Positions 35,794-44,185 of a DNA stretch of 64,000 bases are shown here, in pieces. The stretch is from Spirochaetales bacterium (GTDB lineage Bacteria > Spirochaetota > Spirochaetia > JABEVK01). The translations under genes and the position numbers were made by a program. The stretch spans positions 1 through 64,000 of the forward strand of contig CANJXC010000011.1 of NCBI GenBank assembly GCA_947478845.1, in the 5' to 3' direction. How positions within the stretch are numbered: position 1 is the first letter of the stretch; each line of letters opens with the position of its first letter. The notes below the pieces were generated by a model. The model saw only the letters and a program-made list of their open reading frames with translations, was not told where the DNA came from and made no database searches.

Positions 35794-38750
35794 GTAAGCC
35801 TCCCCAGGGAACTCCAAGCTGTGAGTAGTTCCTGTTGTGCCAAACTCAGCACGGTGGTGCCTTCGTTGTCGATAGTCAGGTTGGTATTTGCCGTGACCAC
35901 ACCGATCTCGGCGGCTGGTAACCCGCGGAAGGCCTGCCGAAACGCCTCCAAGTTCTTGGGATTCACGGAGACCAGAAAGCGGCTGGGGCTCTCACTGAAC
36001 AACTTCTGGGCCGGAGTACCTCCCGCACCGGGAAGGTCATCCAACGTGATATGCGCTCCTAGGCGACCGCCGAGCGAACTTTCCGCCAAGGCCACACCGA
36101 GGCCGCCGTCGGCCAAATCGTGCACGCTGGCGGCCAGGCCTTCTCTCAGGGCCCCTGCCAAAGCTTGGTAGAGCTTCGCAGACAGACTAGGTCTGACGGT
36201 GGGGACGCCGGCAAGCTGGGCGCCGGGCACCTCGAAAGCGAGCATCTTCTCGAGGGTGGTTCCGGCAAGTTCGGGCCGGGTTTCGCCCAAAAGCACCAAC
36301 AGATCTCCGGCAGCGAGAAAGTCGGTGGTCATGGCCATTTCAACGTTTTCGATGACGCCTACGAGGCTGATCAACAAAGTGGGGCGGATGCTCAGTTTCT
36401 TTCCGTTCATATTGGTGTCGTTCTTCATCGAATCTTTGCCCGAAATCAAAGGCAACCCATAGTGCAGGCACGCGTCGCGAAGTCCCTGACAGGTCTTCAC
36501 TAGCTGGGCCAGCTTGTATTCACCATCGGGGGTTGCTGCCGACTGAACGGGGTCGGGCCAGCAGAAGTTGTCGAGCACGCTGGCCTGCTCAGGATGGCCT
36601 CCCAGGGCAATGTGGGCTCTGTAGGCCTCATCTACGGCGTTCCAGGCCATCTGGTAGGGGTCAGAATCTCCAATCCGGGGATTGACTCCGTGAGTCACCG
36701 TGAGCCCTCGGTTGGAGTCGGGCCTCAGCTTGAGTACCGCTCCTTCCGTGGGACCATCCATCTTCTCACCGCAGAACGGCTTCACCACGGAGCGAGCCTG
36801 AACTTCGTGGTCAAACTGCCGAACAAAACTTTCCTTGCTTGCCACGGTGGGATCGGCCAGAAGACGAAGCAAGGTGTCCCCGAGATTCAACTCGGGCAGT
36901 TCAATCTCATACCGGCTCGGGGGCACCCATGTCGCGGTGAGCTGCAGAGGTGGCAACCCCTTGTGAAGGAAGTCCATGCTCAAGGCGCCTATGAGTTTCC
37001 CGCCCCAAGTCAGTTCAACCCGTCCGCTGGAGGTGAACTCGCCAATCACGGTGGCCTCGGTGTGCCGTTTTTTCGCCAGCAAGAGGAAGGCCTCGAGCTG
37101 GGCGGGATCCACCGCCAGGCTCATGCGCTCCTGACTTTCGCTCACCAGGATTTCCCACGGCGCAAGACCCGCATATTTGAGGGGGCACAGGTCGAGGTCG
37201 ATACGCACTCCGCCCGAGCTTTCGGCCATTTCGCCGAGGCTGGAGCTCAGGCCACCTGCACCATTGTCGGTGATTCCCTTGAAGAGGTTCTGATCGCGGG
37301 CCTCGAGCAGGAAGTCGGTCATCTTGCGCTGGGTGATGGGGTCGCCAATCTGCACCGCGCTGGTGGGGCTGGTTTCGTCGAGGGCCAACGAGCTGAAGGT
37401 CGCTCCGTGGATGCCGTCTTTACCAACCCGCCCGCCTAACATAACCACAAGGTCGCCGGCGTCGATGTGTTTCAGCCACGCGGACTCTCCGTTCACTGTG
37501 GCCGGGAGAATGCCACCGGTACCGCAAAACACCAAGGGCTTGCCTTTGTAGCTTTCGTCGAAGAGAAATCCGCCGGCTACAGTGGGGATGCCGGAATGGT
37601 TGCCGCCTTCAACAATACCTCGATGCACACCGCGCAGAACGGTCTTAGGGTGCAGCAAGCCTTGCGGAATCTCCTCGGCGGGCGTGTTAGGGTCGCCAAA
37701 GCACAGATAGTTCGTGTTAAAAATCGGTTTGGCACCTTTCCCGGTGCCCAAAATATCGCGGTTGACGCCCACGATACCGGTAATGGCGCCCCCATAAGGG
37801 TCAAGAGCGCTGGGGCTGTTGTGGGTTTCTACCTTGAAACAGACTAGGGTCTGTTCGTCAAACTGCACCACCCCAGCGTTGTCGTGAAACACCGAACGCA
37901 GGAATTTTCGCTTGGGCTCGAGATCCCGGGTGGTTTTTTTGATGTAGGTGGAATAGAGCGACTGTATGGCTTGGGTTTTGCCGCTCGTGGTGTCGGTGTA
38001 GGCGATGTGCGCAGCAAAGATCTTGTGCTTGCAATGTTCGCTCCACGTTTGGGCCAGCATCTCCAACTCCAAGTCGACAGGCTCGGCGGGGAGCCCGGCG
38101 GCCTTACGGAAGGCTTGAACCTGCCCGTCGCGGTAGTGGGTCTGGAGGGCTTCCATCTCGGCCAAAGTGAGCGCGAGCAGTCGGCTTTTCGACAGCTTCA
38201 CGAGAGCCTGGGCGTCGAGGGTTGTGAGTGCAATCGTTTCCACAGGGGGAACCTCACCCAAGTGAACCACCGGGTACTGGTCGGGGAGCCTCATGCCTGA
38301 GTCCCATTCGGCACGGGTCAAGGTGACGGCCTGCTGAATCAGCGGGTTGTGCAGACTTCGCGCCAAGGCAGTGAGGGCCGGTTGCGAGAGATCCTTCACC
38401 TGGAACAACCATTGGGTAGCCGACTGCACTGTGGCCTCGGGCTCAAGTCTGCGGCCCAAGGCTATTTCCAGCGCTTCACGCGCCGTGAGGGCCACGGGAT
38501 TCGTCACTCCAGCACGGAAACTCACCTCGATGAGTACGTTCCAGTCGGGTTTGGGTGCCTTGAGCGGGCCGCTTGCGTCGGTGTAGGCGCTCTGGACAAC
38601 GGGGTCGGCGAACACCTCGCTCACCAACGCTGCGGTTAGGCCGGCAACACCGTCCACCAAGTACACCTCGAGGGTTTCCGCGCCCAACTCACGCCCCCGA
38701 CTGTCGAGCCCCGGCCGCAGATACCCCACTTCGATTCGCATGCGAATCAT
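35790..38750 (-). CDS. FGAM synthase PurL, large form
   Basis: The protein has 986 residues. The N-terminal about 160 residues resemble a PurS-like pair of alpha/beta units (MRIEVGYLRPGLDSRGRELG). Residues 160-986 carry the PurL core: TWSEHCKHKIF, VETHNSPSALDPYGGA with the ATP/Mg site, GIVGVNRDILGTG, DNGAGGLSSSLGE and SGKDSMKND. The usual fused glutaminase domain of gamma-proteobacterial PurL is absent because PurQ is separate. Start may be 38750 or ATG 38741; neither has a good ribosome site. It is coupled to purQ by a four-base overlap. Confidence 0.92.
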   Translation of the reverse strand: MIRMRIEVGYLRPGLDSRGRELGAETLEVYLVDGVAGLTAALVSEVFADPVVQSAYTDASGPLKAPKPDWNVLIEVSFRAGVTNPVALTAREALEIALGRRLEPEATVQSATQWLFQVKDLSQPALTALARSLHNPLIQQAVTLTRAEWDSGMRLPDQYPVVHLGEVPPVETIALTTLDAQALVKLSKSRLLALTLAEMEALQTHYRDGQVQAFRKAAGLPAEPVDLELEMLAQTWSEHCKHKIFAAHIAYTDTTSGKTQAIQSLYSTYIKKTTRDLEPKRKFLRSVFHDNAGVVQFDEQTLVCFKVETHNSPSALDPYGGAITGIVGVNRDILGTGKGAKPIFNTNYLCFGDPNTPAEEIPQGLLHPKTVLRGVHRGIVEGGNHSGIPTVAGGFLFDESYKGKPLVFCGTGGILPATVNGESAWLKHIDAGDLVVMLGGRVGKDGIHGATFSSLALDETSPTSAVQIGDPITQRKMTDFLLEARDQNLFKGITDNGAGGLSSSLGEMAESSGGVRIDLDLCPLKYAGLAPWEILVSESQERMSLAVDPAQLEAFLLLAKKRHTEATVIGEFTSSGRVELTWGGKLIGALSMDFLHKGLPPLQLTATWVPPSRYEIELPELNLGDTLLRLLADPTVASKESFVRQFDHEVQARSVVKPFCGEKMDGPTEGAVLKLRPDSNRGLTVTHGVNPRIGDSDPYQMAWNAVDEAYRAHIALGGHPEQASVLDNFCWPDPVQSAATPDGEYKLAQLVKTCQGLRDACLHYGLPLISGKDSMKNDTNMNGKKLSIRPTLLISLVGVIENVEMAMTTDFLAAGDLLVLLGETRPELAGTTLEKMLAFEVPGAQLAGVPTVRPSLSAKLYQALAGALREGLAASVHDLADGGLGVALAESSLGGRLGAHITLDDLPGAGGTPAQKLFSESPSRFLVSVNPKNLEAFRQAFRGLPAAEIGVVTANTNLTIDNEGTTVLSLAQQELLTAWSSLGRLT
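38733..38748. repeat. 16-bp perfect palindrome at the purL start
   Basis: GATTCGCATGCGAATC is an exact self-complementary sequence over the first codons of purL. It could be an operator or a chance result of coding for the start. No second copy was noticed in the window. Confidence 0.3.
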
Positions 38751-38876
38751 GGTATCAGAGAGTGGATATCCCTTCCATCACATCCCGCTCAAACTACGCG
38801 AAAGGCCCTGTGATTTCGATTCCCGCTCGTTGGAATAGCAGTTATACTGTAGCTAATCAAACACTGAGGAGTCCCT

Positions 38877-39491
38877 ATGCCGTTTACCTTGCCCAAGCTT
38901 CCGTATGACTACCACGACCTCCAGCCCGCCATCGACACGCTAACGATGGAAATCCATTGGTCCAAGCACCACCAAGCCTACATCAACAATGCCAACACCG
39001 CGCTCCAGAACACCGAGTGGGAATCGTGGGATGCCGAAAAGCTTCTGCACCACCTTTCGAGCCTTCCCGCCGACAAGCAGACGGTGCTGCGCAACAACGT
39101 TGGGGGCCACCTCAACCACAGCCATTTCTGGAAAACCCTTGCCGCACCCGGAAAGGGCGGTCATCCCCATCAGCACCTTACCGCCGCCATCGACAAACAA
39201 CTCGGTGGCTTTGACAAGTTCAAGGCCGATTTCAGCAAGGCAGCTCTGACCCGCTTTGGCTCAGGCTGGGGTTGGCTGGTGCTCAAGGCCGACAAAACCC
39301 TTGCCGTAACCAGCACCCCCAACCAGGACAGTCCCCTTTTGGAAGGGAATAAGGCCATCCTGGGCATCGACGTCTGGGAACACGCCTACTACCTGCACTA
39401 CCAGAACCGCCGCACCGACTACATCGATGCGTTCTTCACCATCATCAACTGGCACGCGGTGAACGAGATCTACGACGAAGCGATGAAGTAG
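38877..39491 (+). CDS. Manganese/iron superoxide dismutase
   Basis: The protein has 204 residues. The family pattern is complete: first metal His in IHWSKHHQAYINN, second His in GGHLNHSHFW, and Asp plus His in DVWEHAYYLHYQNRR. The glycine in GGHLNH and the glutamine in NQDSPL are typical of the Mn-selective group, so I favour Mn over Fe with moderate certainty. No signal peptide, so it is cytoplasmic. A TATACT -10 box lies at 38843-38848. It is followed by a strong terminator. Confidence 0.95.
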   Translation: MPFTLPKLPYDYHDLQPAIDTLTMEIHWSKHHQAYINNANTALQNTEWESWDAEKLLHHLSSLPADKQTVLRNNVGGHLNHSHFWKTLAAPGKGGHPHQHLTAAIDKQLGGFDKFKADFSKAALTRFGSGWGWLVLKADKTLAVTSTPNQDSPLLEGNKAILGIDVWEHAYYLHYQNRRTDYIDAFFTIINWHAVNEIYDEAMK

Positions 39492-39508
39492 TCCTCCGGG
39501 GCAGGGCC

Positions 39509-39545
39509 AAAAGAAAGCCGACCTCACGGGGTCGGCCTTCTTTTG
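39509..39545 (+). terminator. Terminator of the superoxide dismutase gene
   Basis: The hairpin GCCGACC/GGTCGGC (39517-39523 and 39530-39536) is preceded by an A-run and followed by CTTCTTTT. It lies 18 bases after the stop codon and can stop transcription from the plus strand. Confidence 0.85.
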
Positions 39546-39581
39546 CCCAAAACTTGGGATTTTGGGGTTAATGAAGCCATT

Positions 39582-39593
39582 GAAACCGGTTTC
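39582..39593 (+). promoter_or_regulatory. LacI-type operator, upstream copy
   Basis: GAAACCGGTTTC is a 12-base palindrome. Its centre is about 131 bases upstream of the second copy at 39714, roughly 12.5 DNA turns, so the two sites could support a repression loop. It lies just downstream of the sodA terminator. Confidence 0.6.
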
Positions 39594-39699
39594 TCTCGGG
39601 TGTTGAGACAGTCCTGCCATTTCAAAAAATTGGAGGCAATTTCTCGACACAGAGCGAGCAAGATAGCGACCCTAGCGAAATATTCTCTCATTTTCCTAC

Positions 39700-39730
39700 T
39701 TGTCAACTTCAGGAAACCGGTTTTTACTGT
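39700..39730 (+). promoter_or_regulatory. Promoter with embedded operator for the sugar importer
   Basis: TTGTCA at 39700-39705 is the -35 box, with a weak -10 at about 39723-39730 (TTTACT or TACTGT). AAACCGGTTT (39714-39723) lies between them, so a bound repressor would block polymerase. AGGAGG follows at 39741-39746 before the ATG at 39752. Confidence 0.6.
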
Positions 39731-39751
39731 TACAAACCACAGGAGGTTTTC

Positions 39752-41053
39752 ATGAAAAGACTTGCCCTTGTTTTGGCCTTGGTCGCCTTTGCGGCCATGT
39801 CATTAGTCGCGGCCGACAAGACCGTGCTCAAGTTCCTCTATTACGCTGATTCGTCGCAGGCAGGTTACGCCGATGACATGGCCACTTGGGCCAAGTTCAA
39901 AGCCGCCAACACCGACATCGACCTGCAGATGGAAATTCTGTTCGACCGTCCCTACGCTCAGAAACTGACCGCCTACGCGGCAGCCGGCACCGTGCCCGAT
40001 GTCGTGTACATGTGGCCCACCACTAACGAGGCTTCTTCTCTGCTTCAGAGCAAGAAAATGATGAAAGACCTGAAGACGGTGCTCCCTGCCGACTTCTTGG
40101 CGAACTTCACTAGCGCGTCACTCGACCCGAGCGCTCAGACTTCGAAGCAGCTTTCCGAACTCCCCCAGTCGTTTACCTTCACAACCGTGATGTACGCCAA
40201 CGTGGGGCTGCTGAAATCGCTTGGTCTGTCCGTTCCCAAGACCTACGCCGAACTGAAGGCCTTGGTTCCCAAGTTGCGTGTCAAAAATGTTCAGACGGTG
40301 CTGTTGCCGAATGCCGACAAGTGGCCCGCGCAGTCCTGTCTGTTCTCCACCATCAGCGGACGCCTCCTCGGTGACGCGTTTATCGACAACGTTCTTGCCG
40401 GCAAGGCAAAGTTCACCGATAAGGCCTTCGTGGACGCCTTGGCCTTCTACGGCCAGCTCTACACCGACGGCATCATCAACATCAGCAACGTCCAGATGGG
40501 TTATGGAGACGGCCCCGGCCTCTTCGCTGCCAATAAGGCGGCCTTCATCATCGACGGTGACTGGCGCGTGGGAGCCTACCTGACCGACAAGAGCAACGGC
40601 AAGGCGCTCATTGACCCTGCCAAGCAGGCGAGCGACTTCGAGTTGCTTAACTTTGTTGCCATCCCCGGCGAGAAGAACGTCAACACCGCTTCGGCCATCG
40701 CCGGTACCGGCCTTGGCATCAACAAGGATTTGAGCGGAGCCAAACTTGACGCCGCCAAGCGCCTCTTGATGTACTACTACGGCAAAGAAGTTCAAACCGT
40801 GAAGCTGGAAACCGGTGCCTTTATTCCCACCCGCACCGACGTGACCAGCTCCAAGTTGGAGCCCCTTTCGCAGAAGCAGATCAAGTACTACTCCACCGTG
40901 CCCAAGACCACCTACGTGCTCGACGGAGCCCTTGACCCGACCGTGTTCGGCCCCCTGAACGATGGCCTCCAAGGCATCCCTCTCGGCGCCCAAACTCCTG
41001 CTGAAGTAGCTGCCCTGATGCAAAAAGCCCAGGATGCCCTTCCCAAGAAGTAA
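39752..41053 (+). CDS. ABC sugar-binding protein (family 1)
   Basis: The protein has 433 residues. A signal peptide ends near LVAADK. It is a periplasmic solute-binding protein of the MalE/UgpB cluster (LKFLYYADSSQAGYADDMAT, YAAAGTVPDVVYMW, AFIIDGDWRVGAYL). It delivers a sugar or small oligosaccharide to the permeases encoded downstream. There is no lipobox cysteine, so it is likely free in the periplasm. The ligand is unknown; the neighbouring glycosidases suggest an oligosaccharide. Two AAACCGGTTT operators sit in its promoter. Confidence 0.93.
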   Translation: MKRLALVLALVAFAAMSLVAADKTVLKFLYYADSSQAGYADDMATWAKFKAANTDIDLQMEILFDRPYAQKLTAYAAAGTVPDVVYMWPTTNEASSLLQSKKMMKDLKTVLPADFLANFTSASLDPSAQTSKQLSELPQSFTFTTVMYANVGLLKSLGLSVPKTYAELKALVPKLRVKNVQTVLLPNADKWPAQSCLFSTISGRLLGDAFIDNVLAGKAKFTDKAFVDALAFYGQLYTDGIINISNVQMGYGDGPGLFAANKAAFIIDGDWRVGAYLTDKSNGKALIDPAKQASDFELLNFVAIPGEKNVNTASAIAGTGLGINKDLSGAKLDAAKRLLMYYYGKEVQTVKLETGAFIPTRTDVTSSKLEPLSQKQIKYYSTVPKTTYVLDGALDPTVFGPLNDGLQGIPLGAQTPAEVAALMQKAQDALPKK

Positions 41054-41071
41054 GCGGTTCTGATTCCAATA

Positions 41072-41103
41072 AAAAGGGTGTCCCGAGAGGGGCACCCTTT
41101 TTT
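41072..41103 (+). terminator. Intercistronic hairpin between binding protein and permeases
   Basis: AAAGGGTGTCCC and GGGGCACCCTTT form a stem with one G-U pair and a GAGA loop, followed by a T-run. It probably acts as a partial terminator or RNA stabiliser that makes binding protein more abundant than permeases. Confidence 0.75.
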
Positions 41104-41123
41104 CAGCCAATCGGGAGGTCTCC

Positions 41124-42245
41124 ATGGCAAGAGCGGTTCGCAACAGAGCGGAAACCAACTGGGCGTACTGGTCTTTCATTACTCCGGCGTTCGTGCTTTA
41201 CCTTTTCGTGTTCGGTTTTCCCATCATTCTTTCGTTCGTTTTGAGCGTGAGCAATTATGGCGGAGGGAAAATGTTCGGCGGAGACCCTTGGTCTCTGGTC
41301 GGTCTTGGCGAATATTTCAAGCTTGCCAACGACTCCAACTTCTGGTTGGCGCTTAAGAACAATATCTACATTGTTTTGATTTCTGTTTTGGGTCAGATTC
41401 CTTTGGCGTTTGTGCTGGCCTACATCATTTTCCGCAAAATTGTCCGCTGGGGTGAGGGTTGGCAAGCCATTCTCTATGTTCCAGCCATCATTTCCGTGAT
41501 TGTTCTCGGCATCATGTGGAAGATGATTTTTGCTTCCAACGGCCTGCTGGCGGATATCATCAACGCAATGGACACGCAGACGTTTCTCACCTCTTTGAAT
41601 GGACTTCTTGCCAATGGCCTTAACGTAACCGACGACTTTGTGACCAAGCTTCTGGCAATCAGCGACCCCAGGGCCCTCACTGGATTTACCAACCCTCTGG
41701 CTGACATCAAGGATCTGATCCTCTCGAACGGCTACACAACACAGAACCTTGAAGTTTTCAGGTCTGATATGGTGAATCTATTGGCACCAAAATGGACGCC
41801 GGACTTTCTGAGCAAACAGGACATCGCGATGATACCTATTCTGTTTGTCACGCTTTGGGTGTGGACGGGCATGTACATCATTATGTTCCACGCCAACATG
41901 CAGAAAATCGACACCGCCATCATCGAAGCTGCGCGCATCGACGGCGCCTCTGAGCTTCAGGTGTTGTCGCACGTGATTGTGCCCAACCTCTCGGGCGTGC
42001 TCGCCAATGCGGCCATTCTGTGCATTGCCGGTTCTTTAAACACCTTTGCGCTCATTTGGGCGATGACCGCGGGCGGCCCGATGAACATCACTCAGGTTCT
42101 TGCCATCTACATGTTCCAGAACGCCTTTATCGGGGTGCCCAACTTTCCCTTGGCCAACGCGATTTCTGTGTTCATCGTCTTGTTCAGTTTCATCCTTATA
42201 GGCCTCACCCTGCTGGTGGAACGCCGCTATGGAGGCCGCGAATGA
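41124..42245 (+). CDS. ABC sugar permease, first subunit (UgpA/MalF type)
   Basis: The protein has 373 residues and six membrane segments. An EAA loop is present (IEAARIDGASELQVLSHVIV) for contact with the ATPase. An unusual insert of about 95 residues (residues about 140-235, DTQTFLTSLNGLLA through FLSKQD) sits between the third and fourth membrane segments, where most UgpA-type permeases are short. MalF has a large loop elsewhere in its order, so this may be a periplasmic docking domain for the binding protein. Its stop overlaps the start of the next permease. Confidence 0.92.
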   Translation: MARAVRNRAETNWAYWSFITPAFVLYLFVFGFPIILSFVLSVSNYGGGKMFGGDPWSLVGLGEYFKLANDSNFWLALKNNIYIVLISVLGQIPLAFVLAYIIFRKIVRWGEGWQAILYVPAIISVIVLGIMWKMIFASNGLLADIINAMDTQTFLTSLNGLLANGLNVTDDFVTKLLAISDPRALTGFTNPLADIKDLILSNGYTTQNLEVFRSDMVNLLAPKWTPDFLSKQDIAMIPILFVTLWVWTGMYIIMFHANMQKIDTAIIEAARIDGASELQVLSHVIVPNLSGVLANAAILCIAGSLNTFALIWAMTAGGPMNITQVLAIYMFQNAFIGVPNFPLANAISVFIVLFSFILIGLTLLVERRYGGRE

Positions 42246-43144
42246 ACAGCTGGAAAACAGCCGTCGCCTGGGTGGGCAAAGGGATGGCCTATGCCGTGAT
42301 GGGTCTTTTTAGCCTCATGACCATTTATCCGGTGATCTGGCTCATCTACAACTCCTTTAAGACAAACGCGGAGTTCATGGTTGATAAAATAAGCCTGCCC
42401 AAGGAATGGATCCTTTCTAATTACGTTGGGGCGTGGACCTTGGGAACGTTTGACATGCTGATAGGGAACTCGGTGATTTTCACCTTGGTTTCTGCGGTAG
42501 GGATTATCTTCATCTCGGTGCTGGCCGGTTTCGGTTTTGCCAAAATGCCAAACAAGGCAACGGCTCCCATCTACGGGAGTTTTGTGATGGGCATACTGCT
42601 CTCGATTACCTCGCTAATGGTGCCACTCTTCATTCAGGTTTCGCAGCTCGACCGCATGATTTCGGATGGCTTCCACGCCTTGGGAATGTTCACAGGGCAC
42701 GATGTGCATGTTTTTTACAACACAAGTTTCGGTGTCATTCTGATTTATGTCGGTTCGGGCCTGCCCATGGCAGTTTACCTGTGTACGGAGTACATCAAAA
42801 GCATTCCTACCTCGCTGGTTGAGGCCGCCCGCATCGATGGAGCCACCTATTTCAGCATCTTTTGGAGGATCATCCTTCCCATGTCCACGCCGATTGCCAC
42901 CACGATCGTGGTACTGAATGTGCCAGGCCTGTGGAACGAGTTTGCGCTTATCAACATCATGGTGTCGGATGAGACTCTCAAAACTCTGCCTCTAGGAATC
43001 CTTCGGTTCAACGGCCAAAGGTCGGTCGATTACGGCAAACAATTTGCAGCCCTGGTAATCGGAATGGCACCCATGTTGGTGTTCTACTTCCTCTTCCGCA
43101 AGCAAATTACGGCGGGAGTCAGTGGCGGAGCCGTGAAAGGTTGA
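42242..43144 (+). CDS. ABC sugar permease, second subunit (UgpE/MalG type)
   Basis: The protein has 300 residues from ATG 42242, overlapping the previous stop by four bases. It has six membrane segments and the EAA motif (VEAARIDGATYFSIFWRIIL) typical of the MalG class. It forms the transmembrane channel with the preceding permease. No ATP-binding subunit lies in the window, so a shared MsmK-type ATPase elsewhere is likely, as in many sugar importers of this class. Confidence 0.92.
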   Translation: MNSWKTAVAWVGKGMAYAVMGLFSLMTIYPVIWLIYNSFKTNAEFMVDKISLPKEWILSNYVGAWTLGTFDMLIGNSVIFTLVSAVGIIFISVLAGFGFAKMPNKATAPIYGSFVMGILLSITSLMVPLFIQVSQLDRMISDGFHALGMFTGHDVHVFYNTSFGVILIYVGSGLPMAVYLCTEYIKSIPTSLVEAARIDGATYFSIFWRIILPMSTPIATTIVVLNVPGLWNEFALINIMVSDETLKTLPLGILRFNGQRSVDYGKQFAALVIGMAPMLVFYFLFRKQITAGVSGGAVKG

Positions 43145-44181
43145 CCAAAAGCTTCCGACCGGGGTCTGATTCGGCGCAGCCTCGGAACACGCACTTCAGA
43201 CGGGTTTCGGGACAGCCGTTCATGCCCAGGACTCCGGGCACCTTTTACAGTCGGTTAGTGGCGAACCCGGCGGTTTGTGAATGGAAGGGCACGCTCTACT
43301 ATGTTTTTCGTGGTCAGGACGAGCGGGGCCACGATCAGTTGGGGTGCTGGGTAGCCGAGGCCGCCGTCGCCGACGGAGTGCACTGGTCACCCCTCACTTC
43401 GGGCGACCGCGTGGTTGTCCCTGTATCGGACAACACTGCGGATTGCGATGCCAGCCACGTGCTCGACCCCGCACTGGTGGAGGCCGAAGGTCGACTTCAG
43501 CTTTTTTACACGGCCAAGAACAACGCTTGGCAACCCAACAATTCCTTGGCTTGGGCCGTCTTCGATGGTTTGGACTTCGTCAAACGGCCAACCAACCCGG
43601 TGTTGCGGGGAGCCAGTGCTCCCGAATTGGTGAAGCACGAAGGGCAGTTCTACCTCTTTTTTCAACGGGCCAGCGCTGATGACCGGAGATGGCAGGTCTA
43701 TTTGCGGGTAGCGTCTACCCTCGAGGGGTTGCAGTTGGCTCACGAAGAGGTCGTTTTCGGCCCTTCTGGCCTCGTTGGATCGCCCGACGAAGTGAGCGTC
43801 ACCACCTGCCGCATCGTTCAGGATAACGGCTATTTTTACCTCACCTATGGGGCTTGCACCCGTTTTCTCGACTACCCGGAGAGTTTCTGCCTGGCCCGAA
43901 GCACCAACCTCCGCGATTGGGAACGATATCCGGGCAATCCGATTTTGCATCGCGGCGAAGCCGGCGGTTGGGACGAAGGAGCCCTCTGGTACCCAACTGT
44001 GCGACGCTTCGGGTCGAAACTGTTGTTGTGGTACGAGGGTGCCGGGGCAGGAATGGGACTAACTACCGCCAAAGCCCGGGCAGCAAGTCAGCGATCGCGT
44101 GAACAAGACTACGGGGGCTACCTCGTCGAATCGTTCTCTCAGATCGGCTTGGCCGAAGCCGACGATTGGCCAGCCTGGTAA
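43141..44181 (+). CDS. Five-bladed beta-propeller glycoside hydrolase (GH43/GH32-like)
   Basis: The protein has 346 residues. It starts with TTG at 43141, coupled to the permease stop (TTGA); an in-frame ATG lies at 43222. Repeated propeller blades show acidic motifs at expected places: HVLDPALVEAEGRLQLFYT, SAPELVKHEGQFYLFF and WDEGALWYPTVRRFGSKLLL. The fold fits GH43, GH32, GH117 or GH130-like enzymes, but I cannot assign the family. There is no signal peptide, so it works on imported sugar. Its linkage to the importer suggests that it opens the imported oligosaccharide. It ends 4 bases from the convergent GH28-like gene. Confidence 0.7.
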   Translation: MTKSFRPGSDSAQPRNTHFRRVSGQPFMPRTPGTFYSRLVANPAVCEWKGTLYYVFRGQDERGHDQLGCWVAEAAVADGVHWSPLTSGDRVVVPVSDNTADCDASHVLDPALVEAEGRLQLFYTAKNNAWQPNNSLAWAVFDGLDFVKRPTNPVLRGASAPELVKHEGQFYLFFQRASADDRRWQVYLRVASTLEGLQLAHEEVVFGPSGLVGSPDEVSVTTCRIVQDNGYFYLTYGACTRFLDYPESFCLARSTNLRDWERYPGNPILHRGEAGGWDEGALWYPTVRRFGSKLLLWYEGAGAGMGLTTAKARAASQRSREQDYGGYLVESFSQIGLAEADDWPAW

Positions 44182-44185
44182 GCCC

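Noticed and set aside
40118-41179. Minus-strand frame of 353 codons opposite the binding protein
   Set aside because: It mirrors the codon pattern of the real sugar-binding protein and shows no ribosome site or motif.
43141-44181. GH130 mannosyl-glucose phosphorylase
   Set aside because: The propeller fold and the neighbouring epimerase made this tempting, but the expected GH130 motifs are not seen, so only a general propeller hydrolase is called.
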